Source: Autumnicola edwardsiae
GTDB lineage: Bacteria; Bacteroidota; Bacteroidia; Flavobacteriales; Flavobacteriaceae
Direction: 5' to 3'
DNA length: 7,576 bases
NCBI RefSeq assembly: GCF_031846505.1
Contig: NZ_JAVRHP010000123.1
Coordinates: forward strand, 1 to 7,576
Shown in pieces: positions 1-6,137 of the stretch. A model generated the notes under the pieces. It was not told the DNA's origin, ran no database searches, and saw nothing but the letters and a program-made list of their open reading frames with translations. Position numbers and translations under genes: made by a program. The number at the start of each line of letters is the position of its first letter. Within the stretch, counting starts at the first letter, position 1.

Positions 1-379
1 ATAATCTGCCTATTTTTATTCCTTTTTTACTCCATATTATTAATCGAACTCAGGTTCATAAATAAAGTTGTTATGTAAAGATGCTCCTGACAAATGGCAA
101 TTATCGATAAAACTTAATTAAAAGATGTATGTTTTTGCATGAATCACTAAATAATAAAGAAACGTTTTGATTCGGATTTTAAAAGAATAACAAGTGGCAT
201 CCTGTAGGTTAAAGTATTAACGCTATTTAAAAAATTAATAGAACATTAATAATTTAACAGGTTTCGACTGAAATAATTAATATTTCTTAACATACCCTCT
301 GTTAAAGTATTAATAATCTTTTGTTGGCCGTAAACTCGTGGCTTAATTTAGATTTAGCTAATCAATAAAACCAATTATT
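1..379. other. AT-rich spacer without a supported gene
   Basis: I see no convincing gene on either strand. At the left edge two + frames are open from the window boundary: one reaches a TAA at 76-78 (25 hydrophobic codons), the other a TAA at 63-65. One of them could be the tail of a gene starting outside the window, but such short open stretches are expected by chance in DNA this AT-rich, and nothing favours either frame. The rest holds A/T runs, a 13-base direct repeat (208-220 and 301-313) and a short inverted repeat (TTAACAG at 254-260, CTGTTAA at 299-305). The promoter of the small membrane-protein gene at 380 probably lies in the last ~100 bases. No sequence matches the Bacteroidota promoter pattern (TTTG, then TAnnTTTG) well enough to call. 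Confidence 0.6.
208..313. repeat. 13-base direct repeat in the upstream spacer
   Basis: The sequence GTTAAAGTATTAA occurs exactly at 208-220 and again at 301-313, 93 bases apart start to start. The second copy lies 67 bases upstream of the ATG at 380 and is preceded by CT, making CTGTTAA, which is the inverse of TTAACAG at 254-260. Repeated sites of this size upstream of a gene can be operator half-sites. In a spacer this AT-rich a chance origin is also plausible, so no function is assigned. Confidence 0.4.
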
Positions 380-541
380 ATGATACGTTTAATTATCATT
401 TTTCTAATTATCGCTATAATCGCCGCCATTTTTGGATTTGGTGGTATAGCAGAAGGAGCTGCTGATATTGCACAGATTATTTTCTGGATCTTTGTAGTAC
501 TTCTGGTAATATCGCTTTTAAGCAGATTATTTAGAAGATAG
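380..541 (+). CDS. DUF1328-family small membrane protein
   Basis: This encodes a 53-residue, very hydrophobic protein that begins MIRLIIIFLIIAII and ends in an arginine-rich tail (SRLFRR). Two membrane segments are visible, about residues 4-18 and 33-48. They are separated by a short Gly/Ala-rich loop (FGFGGIAEGAADIAQ, 18-32). This layout and the FGF-GGIA-GAA-IA pattern match the DUF1328 / UPF0391 (YtjA-like) family of roughly 50-residue inner-membrane proteins, whose function is unknown. The ATG is the only sensible start and is preceded by A/T-rich sequence with no Shine-Dalgarno, usual for Bacteroidota. A strong terminator follows 20 bases after the stop, so it is probably transcribed mainly alone. 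Family assignment is from memory of the motif; the biological role is unassigned. Confidence 0.85.
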   Translation: MIRLIIIFLIIAIIAAIFGFGGIAEGAADIAQIIFWIFVVLLVISLLSRLFRR

Positions 542-560
542 GATTAAAATTATATTATAA

Positions 561-601
561 AATCCAATGCAGATCAGGGTTTGATCTACATTGGGTTTTT
601 T
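561..601 (+). terminator. Intrinsic terminator after the DUF1328 gene
   Basis: The arms CCAATG-c-AGATCA (564-576) and TGATCT-a-CATTGG (582-594) pair perfectly except for one internal C/A mismatch, around the five-base loop GGGTT. A T tract follows (596-601) and is matched by A residues upstream of the stem, so the hairpin could also work weakly on the other strand. It ends only 20 bases before the start of the lipocalin-like gene. It may therefore act as a partial terminator or attenuator for that gene as well as ending the upstream transcript. Confidence 0.85.
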
Positions 602-620
602 CATTAAACCTAAATTAAAG

Positions 621-1100
621 ATGAAAAAAATAATTACTGTAGTTACCATTGCAATTCTTATTGCCTCATGTGGCCCAAGCCAGGTGGCTAGGGAAGCACG
701 AAAAACATTTAAAGGGAACTGGACGCTTACAAGTGTGACTTATCCACAAAACACGGGGACTTTTGATGTTACCTTATTAAATGATGCTTCTGCCTCATGT
801 TTTGAAAATAGTTCCTGGAACTTTGTCTCCAATAATAATCAGGGTACTTACACACTCCAGGGCACTAATTGTAGTACTGCACAACGCTATTTTAATTGGT
901 CTATAGATGAAGAAAATACTCCGCAGGGCGTCTACGATTTTCTCTTAAAACCAACTGACGAAGATGCAAATTCAACTACTGGAGGGCAGGGCTTTAGACT
1001 GAACCTTAGAAGTTTAAGTGAAACAGACATGGTTTGGGAACAAACGGTTACTCTTGAAGGTGAGCCCTTTGTAATTAGAATGAATTTTACTAAAATTTAA
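621..1100 (+). CDS. Lipocalin-like lipoprotein
   Basis: The product is a 159-residue predicted lipoprotein. A short basic start (MKK) leads into a hydrophobic segment and the lipobox IASC, with Cys17 as the lipid-modified residue. The mature part begins with a short polar stretch, then FKGNWTL (30-36), the G-x-W-x-L start typical of lipocalin-like domains in Bacteroidota. Alternating beta-strand-like segments follow to the end. Cys60 and Cys84 could form a disulfide once exported. The frame stays open upstream to a TTG at 591, but that lies inside the terminator hairpin and would put ten extra residues before the signal peptide, so the ATG at 621 is chosen. The OmpA-type lipoprotein gene starts 11 bases after the stop, so the two are probably cotranscribed. 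The ligand is unknown; a role at the outer membrane or in the periplasm is inferred from the lipoprotein signal. Confidence 0.8.
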   Translation: MKKIITVVTIAILIASCGPSQVAREARKTFKGNWTLTSVTYPQNTGTFDVTLLNDASASCFENSSWNFVSNNNQGTYTLQGTNCSTAQRYFNWSIDEENTPQGVYDFLLKPTDEDANSTTGGQGFRLNLRSLSETDMVWEQTVTLEGEPFVIRMNFTKI

Positions 1101-1111
1101 AAACACAAATT

Positions 1112-1813
1112 ATGAAAAGACAAATGCTAAATAAATTTACCGCTATATTTTTTGCAGCCAGCATGCTGTTTGCATGTGATGCGACAAGAAATGCCAACAA
1201 CAAACAAAAAGGAGCTGTAATTGGAGCAGGTAGTGGTGCGGCAATTGGTGGAATTATAGGAAATAATACCGGTGATGGCAATACCGCTCTCGGTGCAATT
1301 ATTGGAGGTGTGGTTGGTGGTGCAGCCGGAGGTTATATTGGTAGCCGTATGGACAAACAAGCCAAAGAAATTGAACAGGAAATCCCTGGTGCCGAAGTAG
1401 AACGTGTGGGCGAAGGGATTAATGTCACATTTGATGAGAACAGTGGAGTTTACTTCGCTACAGATCAATCTAATATAAGCGGGGATTCCCGGCAAACACT
1501 GGATAAACTGGCAAATATTCTAAGTGAATATCCAGACACCAACATAATGGTCGAAGGACATACAGACGATAGAGGGGCAGAAAGTTATAACCTTACCCTT
1601 TCTAAAAATCGTGCGCAGGCTGTAACAAATTACCTGGTATCCAATGGGGGCATTTCCCAGGGTCGACTTACCACCAACTGGTATGGAGAAGCTCAGGCTA
1701 AGTACGATAATACTACGGCAGAAGGTCGGGCTAAAAATCGTAGGGTAGAGCTTGCTATTGTTGCAAATGAAGAATTAAAACAGGAAGCGCAGCAGGCAAC
1801 TTCACAAAATTAA
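1112..1813 (+). CDS. OmpA-family lipoprotein with glycine zipper
   Basis: The product is a 233-residue predicted lipoprotein that probably tethers the outer membrane to peptidoglycan. It has a signal peptide ending in a lipobox (LFAC, Cys22). A glycine-zipper segment follows (about 34-78, repeated GxxxG such as GAVIGAGSGAAIGG and GGVVGGAAGG), able to insert in or oligomerise at a membrane. The C-terminal OmpA-like domain spans about 104-216. Its hallmarks are the GHTDDRG motif (149-155) and NRRVEL (209-214), which hold the Asp and Arg that bind diaminopimelate in characterised OmpA domains. A Gln/Glu-rich tail ends the protein. An in-frame ATG four codons in (1124) is an alternative start that would still leave a usable signal peptide. 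The gene closes the lipoprotein pair and is followed by a strong terminator. Confidence 0.9.
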   Translation: MKRQMLNKFTAIFFAASMLFACDATRNANNKQKGAVIGAGSGAAIGGIIGNNTGDGNTALGAIIGGVVGGAAGGYIGSRMDKQAKEIEQEIPGAEVERVGEGINVTFDENSGVYFATDQSNISGDSRQTLDKLANILSEYPDTNIMVEGHTDDRGAESYNLTLSKNRAQAVTNYLVSNGGISQGRLTTNWYGEAQAKYDNTTAEGRAKNRRVELAIVANEELKQEAQQATSQN

Positions 1814-1837
1814 AAGAAGAAAGTTTAAACAATTTAT

Positions 1838-1864
1838 AATCCCGGTAAGCGCCGGGATTTTTTT
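1838..1864 (+). terminator. Intrinsic terminator after the OmpA-type gene
   Basis: A perfect 8-bp stem, AATCCCGG (1838-1845) with CCGGGATT (1852-1859), encloses a six-base loop (TAAGCG) and runs into a T tract through 1864. It stands out as a GC-rich block in AT-rich surroundings. It separates the envelope genes from the biosynthetic genes. Only 24 bases lie between its T tract and the ATG at 1889. Confidence 0.92.
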
Positions 1865-1888
1865 ATTCTTTTTAGTTATCTTCATAAA

Positions 1889-3007
1889 ATGAGAAAGATT
1901 GCCATTGTTGGTGGAGGGTTGGCTGGTTTAACTGCTGCAATACATCTTGCTTCCAGCGGAATAAAAGTTGATCTTTTCGAAAAAGATAGTTTTCCACGTC
2001 ATAAAGTATGTGGGGAATATCTCTCTAACGAAATTGTTCCTTACCTGGAATCCCTCCAGATTTCTCTGAAGTCTTTAGCTCCGGTAGAAATCAACAAGCT
2101 TCATTTCAGCACTCCTTCCGGTAAAACTGTTTCTTCAAATTTAAAAATGGGCGGACTGGGAATAAGCAGATATGCTCTTGATAATTACTTATATAAAATA
2201 GCTGTAAACAATGGTGTTGAGATTGTACAAGAAACAGTTACAGATATTAATTTTTCAGATAACACCTTCAGCATAAAGACTTCTGAAGGAAAATTGGTTA
2301 CGGCAGATTTTGTTCTTGGTGCTTTTGGAAAAAGGTCGATAATTGACAAAAAACTGGATCGGGATTTTATTCAGAGAAAATCAGAGTGGCTTGCTGTAAA
2401 AGCACATTATCGGCATGAGAATTATCCGGCCAACTTGGTTTCGCTACACAACTTCAGGGGTGGCTATTGCGGATTGTCTATGGTTGAAAACGGAAACATA
2501 AATGTTTGCTATCTGGCTACATATAAAAGTTTTAAGGAGCATAAATCTCCGGAAGATTATAAAAGAGAAGTTCTTTCCAAAAATCCGCACCTCAAGGCGT
2601 TTTTTCAAGAGGCACAACCTGCTTTTAAAAAAGATATATCTATTGCACAGGTTTCCTTTAAACAGAAATCGCTTATAAAAAATCATATTCTTATGCTGGG
2701 AGATGCTGCAGGGCTAATTCATCCCCTTTGTGGTAATGGAATGGCAATGGCGATCCACAGCGCAAAATTAGCTTCTGAAGCTGTTCTGGCATATTTTAAT
2801 AACGAACTAAAGAGTAGGACAGAAGTTGAAGAAACATATAAGATAAGTTGGAATAAAGAATTTAAAACCAGGTTGTTATCGGGTAGAATGTTACAAGCAA
2901 TTTTATTGAATCCCGGTATGTCCGAAATATCTCAGAATATGATCAGTAAGGTTCCATTTCTATTACCGCGCATTATTAAGAGAACCCACGGAAATTTTGT
3001 AGCATGA
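1889..3007 (+). CDS. FAD-dependent oxidoreductase/monooxygenase (geranylgeranyl reductase/UbiH-like fold)
   Basis: The product is a 372-residue flavoprotein of the group A monooxygenase / geranylgeranyl-reductase superfamily. The N-terminus has the Rossmann FAD motif GGGLAG (8-13) and the acidic end of strand 2 (LFEKD, 29-33). Next comes FPRHKVCGEYLS (35-46), the R-x-K-x-CGE motif of this group. A second FAD-binding block follows near the C-terminus, LGDAAGLIHPLCGNGMAMAI (270-289), where the GD contacts FAD ribityl and phosphate groups in relatives. No membrane segment is evident. The gene overlaps the methyltransferase by ATGA, and the type III PKS is next, so it probably tailors the polyketide, for example by ring hydroxylation or oxidation as SrsC does in the Streptomyces alkylresorcinol pathway. 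Reduction of an isoprenoid or acyl double bond is the main alternative, since sequence alone does not separate these activities. The start is placed where the FAD motif has the usual short N-terminus. Confidence 0.85.
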   Translation: MRKIAIVGGGLAGLTAAIHLASSGIKVDLFEKDSFPRHKVCGEYLSNEIVPYLESLQISLKSLAPVEINKLHFSTPSGKTVSSNLKMGGLGISRYALDNYLYKIAVNNGVEIVQETVTDINFSDNTFSIKTSEGKLVTADFVLGAFGKRSIIDKKLDRDFIQRKSEWLAVKAHYRHENYPANLVSLHNFRGGYCGLSMVENGNINVCYLATYKSFKEHKSPEDYKREVLSKNPHLKAFFQEAQPAFKKDISIAQVSFKQKSLIKNHILMLGDAAGLIHPLCGNGMAMAIHSAKLASEAVLAYFNNELKSRTEVEETYKISWNKEFKTRLLSGRMLQAILLNPGMSEISQNMISKVPFLLPRIIKRTHGNFVA

Positions 3008-3735
3008 GAAGTATAGATACATCTAAGAGAACAGAAGAGGAAGAGGTGATGGACGACTTCGACTTAAGTGGCAAAGAATTAAAAAATACGTTGCGGGATC
3101 TTGATAATATCAATAAATGGCTCGGCGGTAATAACATTACCATTCAGGGAGTAAAAAAACTTCTTGAAAATGTTCCGAAGGAAAAGCAGGTTGAAATTGT
3201 GGATGTGGGATGCGGGAATGGTGCTATTTTAAGGGAAATCGCAAAATGGGGTAGAAAGCATAACCAGAAATTGCGACTTTCAGGTATAGATGCTAATCCA
3301 CACGCCATAGAAATTGCCGAAGAAATGTCTCACGACTTTCCAGAAGTAACGTTTAGAACACTCAACATTTTTAGTGAAGAATTTCAGCGTGAGGAATATG
3401 ATATCATTTTGTGCACATTAACGCTGCATCACTTTAAAAATCCTGATATCGTCAAATTATTAAATAGTTTTTACCATCAGTCACATATTGGGATTGTGAT
3501 TAACGACCTTCACAGGAGTAAAGCTGCATACAGGCTGTTTCAGGCTTTTTGCAGCGTGTTTATAGACAACGAAATCGCTCGAAAAGACGGACTTATTTCC
3601 ATTTTACGCGGATTCAAAAAAGAAGATATTGAAAAACTGGCATCCCAGGTTCCTTCAGGTAAGCAGGAGATTCACTGGAAATGGGCTTTCCGCTATCAGT
3701 GGATTATAGAAAAAGAACAGTACAAAAAACTATGA
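3004..3735 (+). CDS. Class I SAM-dependent methyltransferase
   Basis: The product is a 243-residue methyltransferase with the SAM-binding motif I IVDVGCGNG (65-73), an acidic end of strand 2 (GIDANPHAIEIA, 94-105) that should hold the SAM ribose, and the motif-IV-like stretch YDIILCTLTLHHF (132-144). The C-terminal half probably forms the substrate pocket. The first ATG (3004) overlaps the flavoprotein stop as ATGA. A second ATG at 3049 has a purine-rich GAGGAAGAGG just before it. I prefer 3004 because the overlap suggests coupled translation and because I recall related methyltransferases with a similar R-x(n)-E-x-MDD N-terminal extension. Placed between the flavoprotein and the type III PKS, it most likely methylates the PKS product (O- or C-methylation). 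It is not of the membrane-bound isoprenylcysteine-methyltransferase type used by SrsB and BpsB in actinobacterial and Bacillus type III PKS loci. Confidence 0.85.
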   Translation: MRSIDTSKRTEEEEVMDDFDLSGKELKNTLRDLDNINKWLGGNNITIQGVKKLLENVPKEKQVEIVDVGCGNGAILREIAKWGRKHNQKLRLSGIDANPHAIEIAEEMSHDFPEVTFRTLNIFSEEFQREEYDIILCTLTLHHFKNPDIVKLLNSFYHQSHIGIVINDLHRSKAAYRLFQAFCSVFIDNEIARKDGLISILRGFKKEDIEKLASQVPSGKQEIHWKWAFRYQWIIEKEQYKKL

Positions 3736-4784
3736 GTGTAAAAATTATAAAGGTAGAAAAAGAACTTCCTGAATATTCGCGGGAAACGGCAGATGTTTTA
3801 CCACTAGTAGAAACCTGGCTGGAAGGACAGGAGGACAGGTTCCGGAGAAAAATCTTGAAAATTTTTGAAGGGGCTGGTGTGGATAAACGCTATTCCATTA
3901 TGGCTCCCGAGGAGGTTTTTACTTCAACTTCTTTTGAAGGTAAAAATAATATTTATGTGCGTGAAGTAAAAAAACTCGGGAAAAATGTCCTGAAAAAATC
4001 CCTGGAGAATGCACAGTGGCAGCCAGATTCACTGGATTACATCATTACCGTTAGTTGTACCGGGATTATGATTCCCTCCCTGGATGCCTATTTAATAAAC
4101 GATTTAAACCTAAGACAGGATATTACCAGGCTTCCGGTGACCGAAATGGGCTGTGCTGCAGGAATTTCAGGAATGATCTACGCCCATAATTTTTTAAAGG
4201 CCAATCCCGGCAAAAGAGCGGCGGTAATTGCTGTAGAAAGTCCTACAGCTACTTTTCAGCTTGAGGATTACAGTATGGCAAATATGGTGAGTGCCGCCAT
4301 ATTTGGTGATGGAGCAGCCTGTGTTTTAATGTCTTCTGAAGAAAAAGCAGAAGGCCCTGAAATTCTTGCCGAAGCAATGTATCATTTTTACGACGCCACG
4401 CAAATGATGGGTTTTGACCTTACTAACCAGGGCCTGCAAATGATCCTGGATCAAAGGGTTCCCGAAACTATTTCAGAACATTTTTCTGACATTATCTTTC
4501 CTTTTCTTGAAAAAAATAATAGTTCGATAGAAAAAGTGGAGCATCTTATTTTTCATCCCGGCGGGAAGAAAATTGTACAAACAGTCTCTGATCTTTTTGG
4601 TACCTTAGGAAAGAATATTGATGATACCCGGGAAGTCCTGCGTTTGTATGGCAATATGAGCAGCGCAACAGTTCTTTATGTGCTGCAGCGCTTTATGGAA
4701 AAAGATATCCCAAAAGGGGAGCAGGGGATAATGCTCAGTTTTGGTCCGGGATTTTCAGCACAAAGAATCTTATTACAATGGTAG
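3732..4784 (+). CDS. Type III polyketide synthase (chalcone/stilbene synthase family)
   Basis: The product is 350 residues, normal for the family. It has the full catalytic triad: Cys141 in EMGCAAG, His275 in IFHPGG and Asn308 in YGNMSS. The His-to-Asn spacing of 33 is identical to plant chalcone synthase (303 and 336). FGDGAA (191-196) and FGPG (337-340) are also conserved. By hand alignment Phe191 matches the CHS gatekeeper Phe215 and Thr174 matches Thr197. The position of Phe265 appears to be Met237, consistent with a pocket for a non-aromatic, possibly long-chain starter. The enzyme should extend an acyl-CoA or acyl-ACP starter with malonyl-CoA and cyclise the chain to a resorcinol, pyrone or phloroglucinol-type product. 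The frame runs back to an ATG at 3681, deep in the methyltransferase. The ATG at 3732, sharing ATGA with the methyltransferase stop, gives the usual N-terminus and is chosen. Product class is inferred, not shown. Confidence 0.93.
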   Translation: MSVKIIKVEKELPEYSRETADVLPLVETWLEGQEDRFRRKILKIFEGAGVDKRYSIMAPEEVFTSTSFEGKNNIYVREVKKLGKNVLKKSLENAQWQPDSLDYIITVSCTGIMIPSLDAYLINDLNLRQDITRLPVTEMGCAAGISGMIYAHNFLKANPGKRAAVIAVESPTATFQLEDYSMANMVSAAIFGDGAACVLMSSEEKAEGPEILAEAMYHFYDATQMMGFDLTNQGLQMILDQRVPETISEHFSDIIFPFLEKNNSSIEKVEHLIFHPGGKKIVQTVSDLFGTLGKNIDDTREVLRLYGNMSSATVLYVLQRFMEKDIPKGEQGIMLSFGPGFSAQRILLQW

Positions 4785-5572
4785 CAGAATTTAAAGATCT
4801 AAATTATTGGGCGCTAATCCTGGGCGGCAGTACAGGACTGGGCTATGCCAGTGCGTGTAAACTCGCCAAACACGGCATGAACATTATTATTGTACACCGA
4901 GACCGCCGGTCTGAGATTCCGGATATAGAGGAAGCTTTTGATGAAATTCGGGAAAGCGGCGTGCGACTGGAAAGTTTCAATGTAGATGCTGTACAGAAAG
5001 AGAAACGCGCCGGATTGGTCTCTCAGATTGCTGAAATTTTGGGTGCCGAAGGTAAAATAAGAACAATGGTGCACAGCATTGCAAAAGGCAATTTAAAGCC
5101 CATGACCGGTAAAGAAGAACGGCTGGAGAATATAGATTTCCAGCTTACTATAGATGCGATGGCATTAAGCCTGTATGACTGGACCCAGGATATTTTTCGT
5201 GCAGGGCTTTTTGCTAAAGATGCAAGGGTGATATCGTTTACCAGTGAAGGAAACAAGAAGGCCTGGAAAAACTATGCAGCTGTTTCTGCGGCAAAAGTTA
5301 CCCTGGAATCCCTTACGCGGGGCATGGCCCTGGAATTTGCACCGCATGGGATAAGGGCAAACTGCATCCAGGCCGGGATTACTGTTACCAGGTCGTTCCA
5401 AATGATTCCGGGTAATGAGAGCCTTAGAAATCATGCCCTTAAGCATAATCCATTTAAGCGGCTTACCGTTCCCAAAGATGTTGCCAACGTGGTTTATCTT
5501 TTGAGTAAGGATGAAGCAGGCTGGATCACCGGTACAATTATTCCCGTAAATGGTGGGGAACATTTAATGTAA
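4778..5572 (+). CDS. SDR-family reductase, FabI/FabL-like (enoyl-ACP reductase candidate)
   Basis: The product is a 264-residue short-chain dehydrogenase/reductase. The cofactor motif is GGSTGLG (16-22), close to the N-terminus. The active site reads Ser156, then NYAAVSAAK with Tyr166 and Lys173. Tyr-x6-Lys is the spacing of enoyl-ACP reductases FabI and FabL, rather than the Tyr-x3-Lys of ketoreductases such as FabG. Ser lies ten residues before the Tyr, as in FabL; FabI has a Tyr there. VHSIAKG (98-104) also recalls the VHSI stretch of FabI. The end, GWITGTIIPVNGGEHL, is the standard SDR C-terminus. Arg41/Arg43 after strand 2 may favour NADPH. The likely role is reducing an enoyl thioester while an acyl chain is built for the PKS; an atypical ketoreductase remains possible. 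Its ATG lies inside the end of the PKS gene (7-base overlap), so translation is probably coupled. Confidence 0.85.
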   Translation: MVAEFKDLNYWALILGGSTGLGYASACKLAKHGMNIIIVHRDRRSEIPDIEEAFDEIRESGVRLESFNVDAVQKEKRAGLVSQIAEILGAEGKIRTMVHSIAKGNLKPMTGKEERLENIDFQLTIDAMALSLYDWTQDIFRAGLFAKDARVISFTSEGNKKAWKNYAAVSAAKVTLESLTRGMALEFAPHGIRANCIQAGITVTRSFQMIPGNESLRNHALKHNPFKRLTVPKDVANVVYLLSKDEAGWITGTIIPVNGGEHLM

Positions 5573-5590
5573 ATCCAGTATGTTATTCCT

Positions 5591-6025
5591 GTGAACGTAA
5601 AAGAAATTCTTTCCCGGCTGCCGTATTCAGATCCGTTTTTATTTGTAGACGAAATAACAGAGGTGGATGAAAATTGCCTTTTTGGGCAATATACTTTTCC
5701 ACCGGAATCCTTTTTCTATAAAGGACATTTTAAAAATAATCCAGTTACTCCCGGAGTAATTTTAACCGAATGTATGGCGCAGATCGGACTCGTTTGCTTC
5801 GGAATTTTTCTTTTAAATAAACAGAATTACCAGGCCAAAGAGCCTCAAATCGCATTAAGTTCTTCGGAAGTTGAATTTTTTAAGCCGGTTTTTCCCGGAG
5901 AAACAGTAAAAGTGGCTTCAAAGAAAAAATATTTCCGGTTTAACAAGCTAAAATGTGATGTGGAAATGTTTAATGCTGAAGATGAGCTGGTTTGCAAAGG
6001 AACAATTGCAGGAATGATGAAGTGA
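5591..6025 (+). CDS. FabZ-like 3-hydroxyacyl-ACP dehydratase (hotdog fold)
   Basis: The product is 144 residues, the usual size of a single-hotdog FabZ. The active-site helix reads GHFKNNPVTPGVILTECMAQ (45-64), matching the FabZ pattern GHFPxxPxxPGVxxxExMAQ. His46 and Glu60 are the catalytic pair, with the same 14-residue spacing as the family. It should remove water from 3-hydroxyacyl-ACP to give the trans-2-enoyl thioester, the substrate of an enoyl reductase like the one encoded just upstream. The start is GTG: in this frame a stop (5570-5572, the reductase TAA) precedes it and no ATG or TTG lies between. A four-codon ATG mini-frame (5580-5594) ends in a TGA that overlaps this GTG and could aid re-initiation. 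The dehydratase shares the reading frame of the upstream gene, separated by that single TAA and six codons. Confidence 0.9.
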   Translation: MNVKEILSRLPYSDPFLFVDEITEVDENCLFGQYTFPPESFFYKGHFKNNPVTPGVILTECMAQIGLVCFGIFLLNKQNYQAKEPQIALSSSEVEFFKPVFPGETVKVASKKKYFRFNKLKCDVEMFNAEDELVCKGTIAGMMK

Positions 6026-6056
6026 GGGGTGAAGAAGTGAATAGTGGGAATGAGAT

Positions 6057-6083
6057 CCTGCAAGGTTTTTAAAACCTTGTAGG
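6057..6083. repeat. 27-base palindrome, perfect 9-bp core
   Basis: CAAGGTTTT (6061-6069) and AAAACCTTG (6071-6079) are exact reverse complements around a single T. The arms extend outward to 13 bp (CCTG against TAGG) with one G-T wobble. The AT-rich tail downstream is not a T tract, so this is not a standard terminator. From memory, similar CAAGGTTTT-AAAACCTTG palindromes recur in intergenic DNA of Bacteroidota, which would make it a dispersed repeat; I cannot confirm copy number from one window. As RNA it would fold into a stable hairpin between the dehydratase and ketosynthase messages. Confidence 0.7.
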
Positions 6084-6137
6084 TATAAATTTGAGAATTT
6101 AATAGTTAGAAATTAGAAAATACAGCCACCAATTAGA

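Noticed and set aside
1..78. Possible C-terminal end of an upstream gene
   Set aside because: Two + frames are open here and both are short and A/T-driven; neither can be preferred or tied to a family.
310..325. Possible Bacteroidota -7 promoter element (TAATCTTTTG) before the DUF1328 gene
   Set aside because: Spacing within the motif does not fit TAnnTTTG and no matching -33 TTTG lies at the right distance.
591..620. TTG-started extension of the lipocalin-like lipoprotein
   Set aside because: It would begin inside the terminator hairpin and put ten residues before a normal lipoprotein signal peptide; the ATG at 621 fits better.
1127..1495. Long open frame on the minus strand opposite the OmpA-type gene
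   Set aside because: It is opposite a clearly functional + strand gene, has a Cys/Thr/Asn-rich composition typical of antisense translation, and shows no recognisable domain.
3681..3731. Upstream ATG start for the type III PKS
   Set aside because: It would add 17 residues unlike the family N-terminus and lie deep in the methyltransferase gene; the ATGA junction at 3732 is a better start.
5165..5563. Minus-strand open frame of 132 codons opposite the reductase gene
   Set aside because: It is the antisense shadow of a well-supported SDR gene, without a recognisable motif; the same holds for the minus frames opposite the ketosynthase gene (6776-7229).
1889..6025. Flexirubin/dialkylresorcinol (DarA/DarB) or aryl polyene cluster
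   Set aside because: The central enzyme is a type III PKS with a Cys-His-Asn triad, not a DarA/DarB pair. The Tyr-x6-Lys reductase also argues against a fully unsaturated polyene.
6057..6083. Rho-independent terminator after the dehydratase gene
   Set aside because: The stem is strong but AT-rich and is followed by TATAAATTT rather than a T tract on either strand, so termination is not supported.
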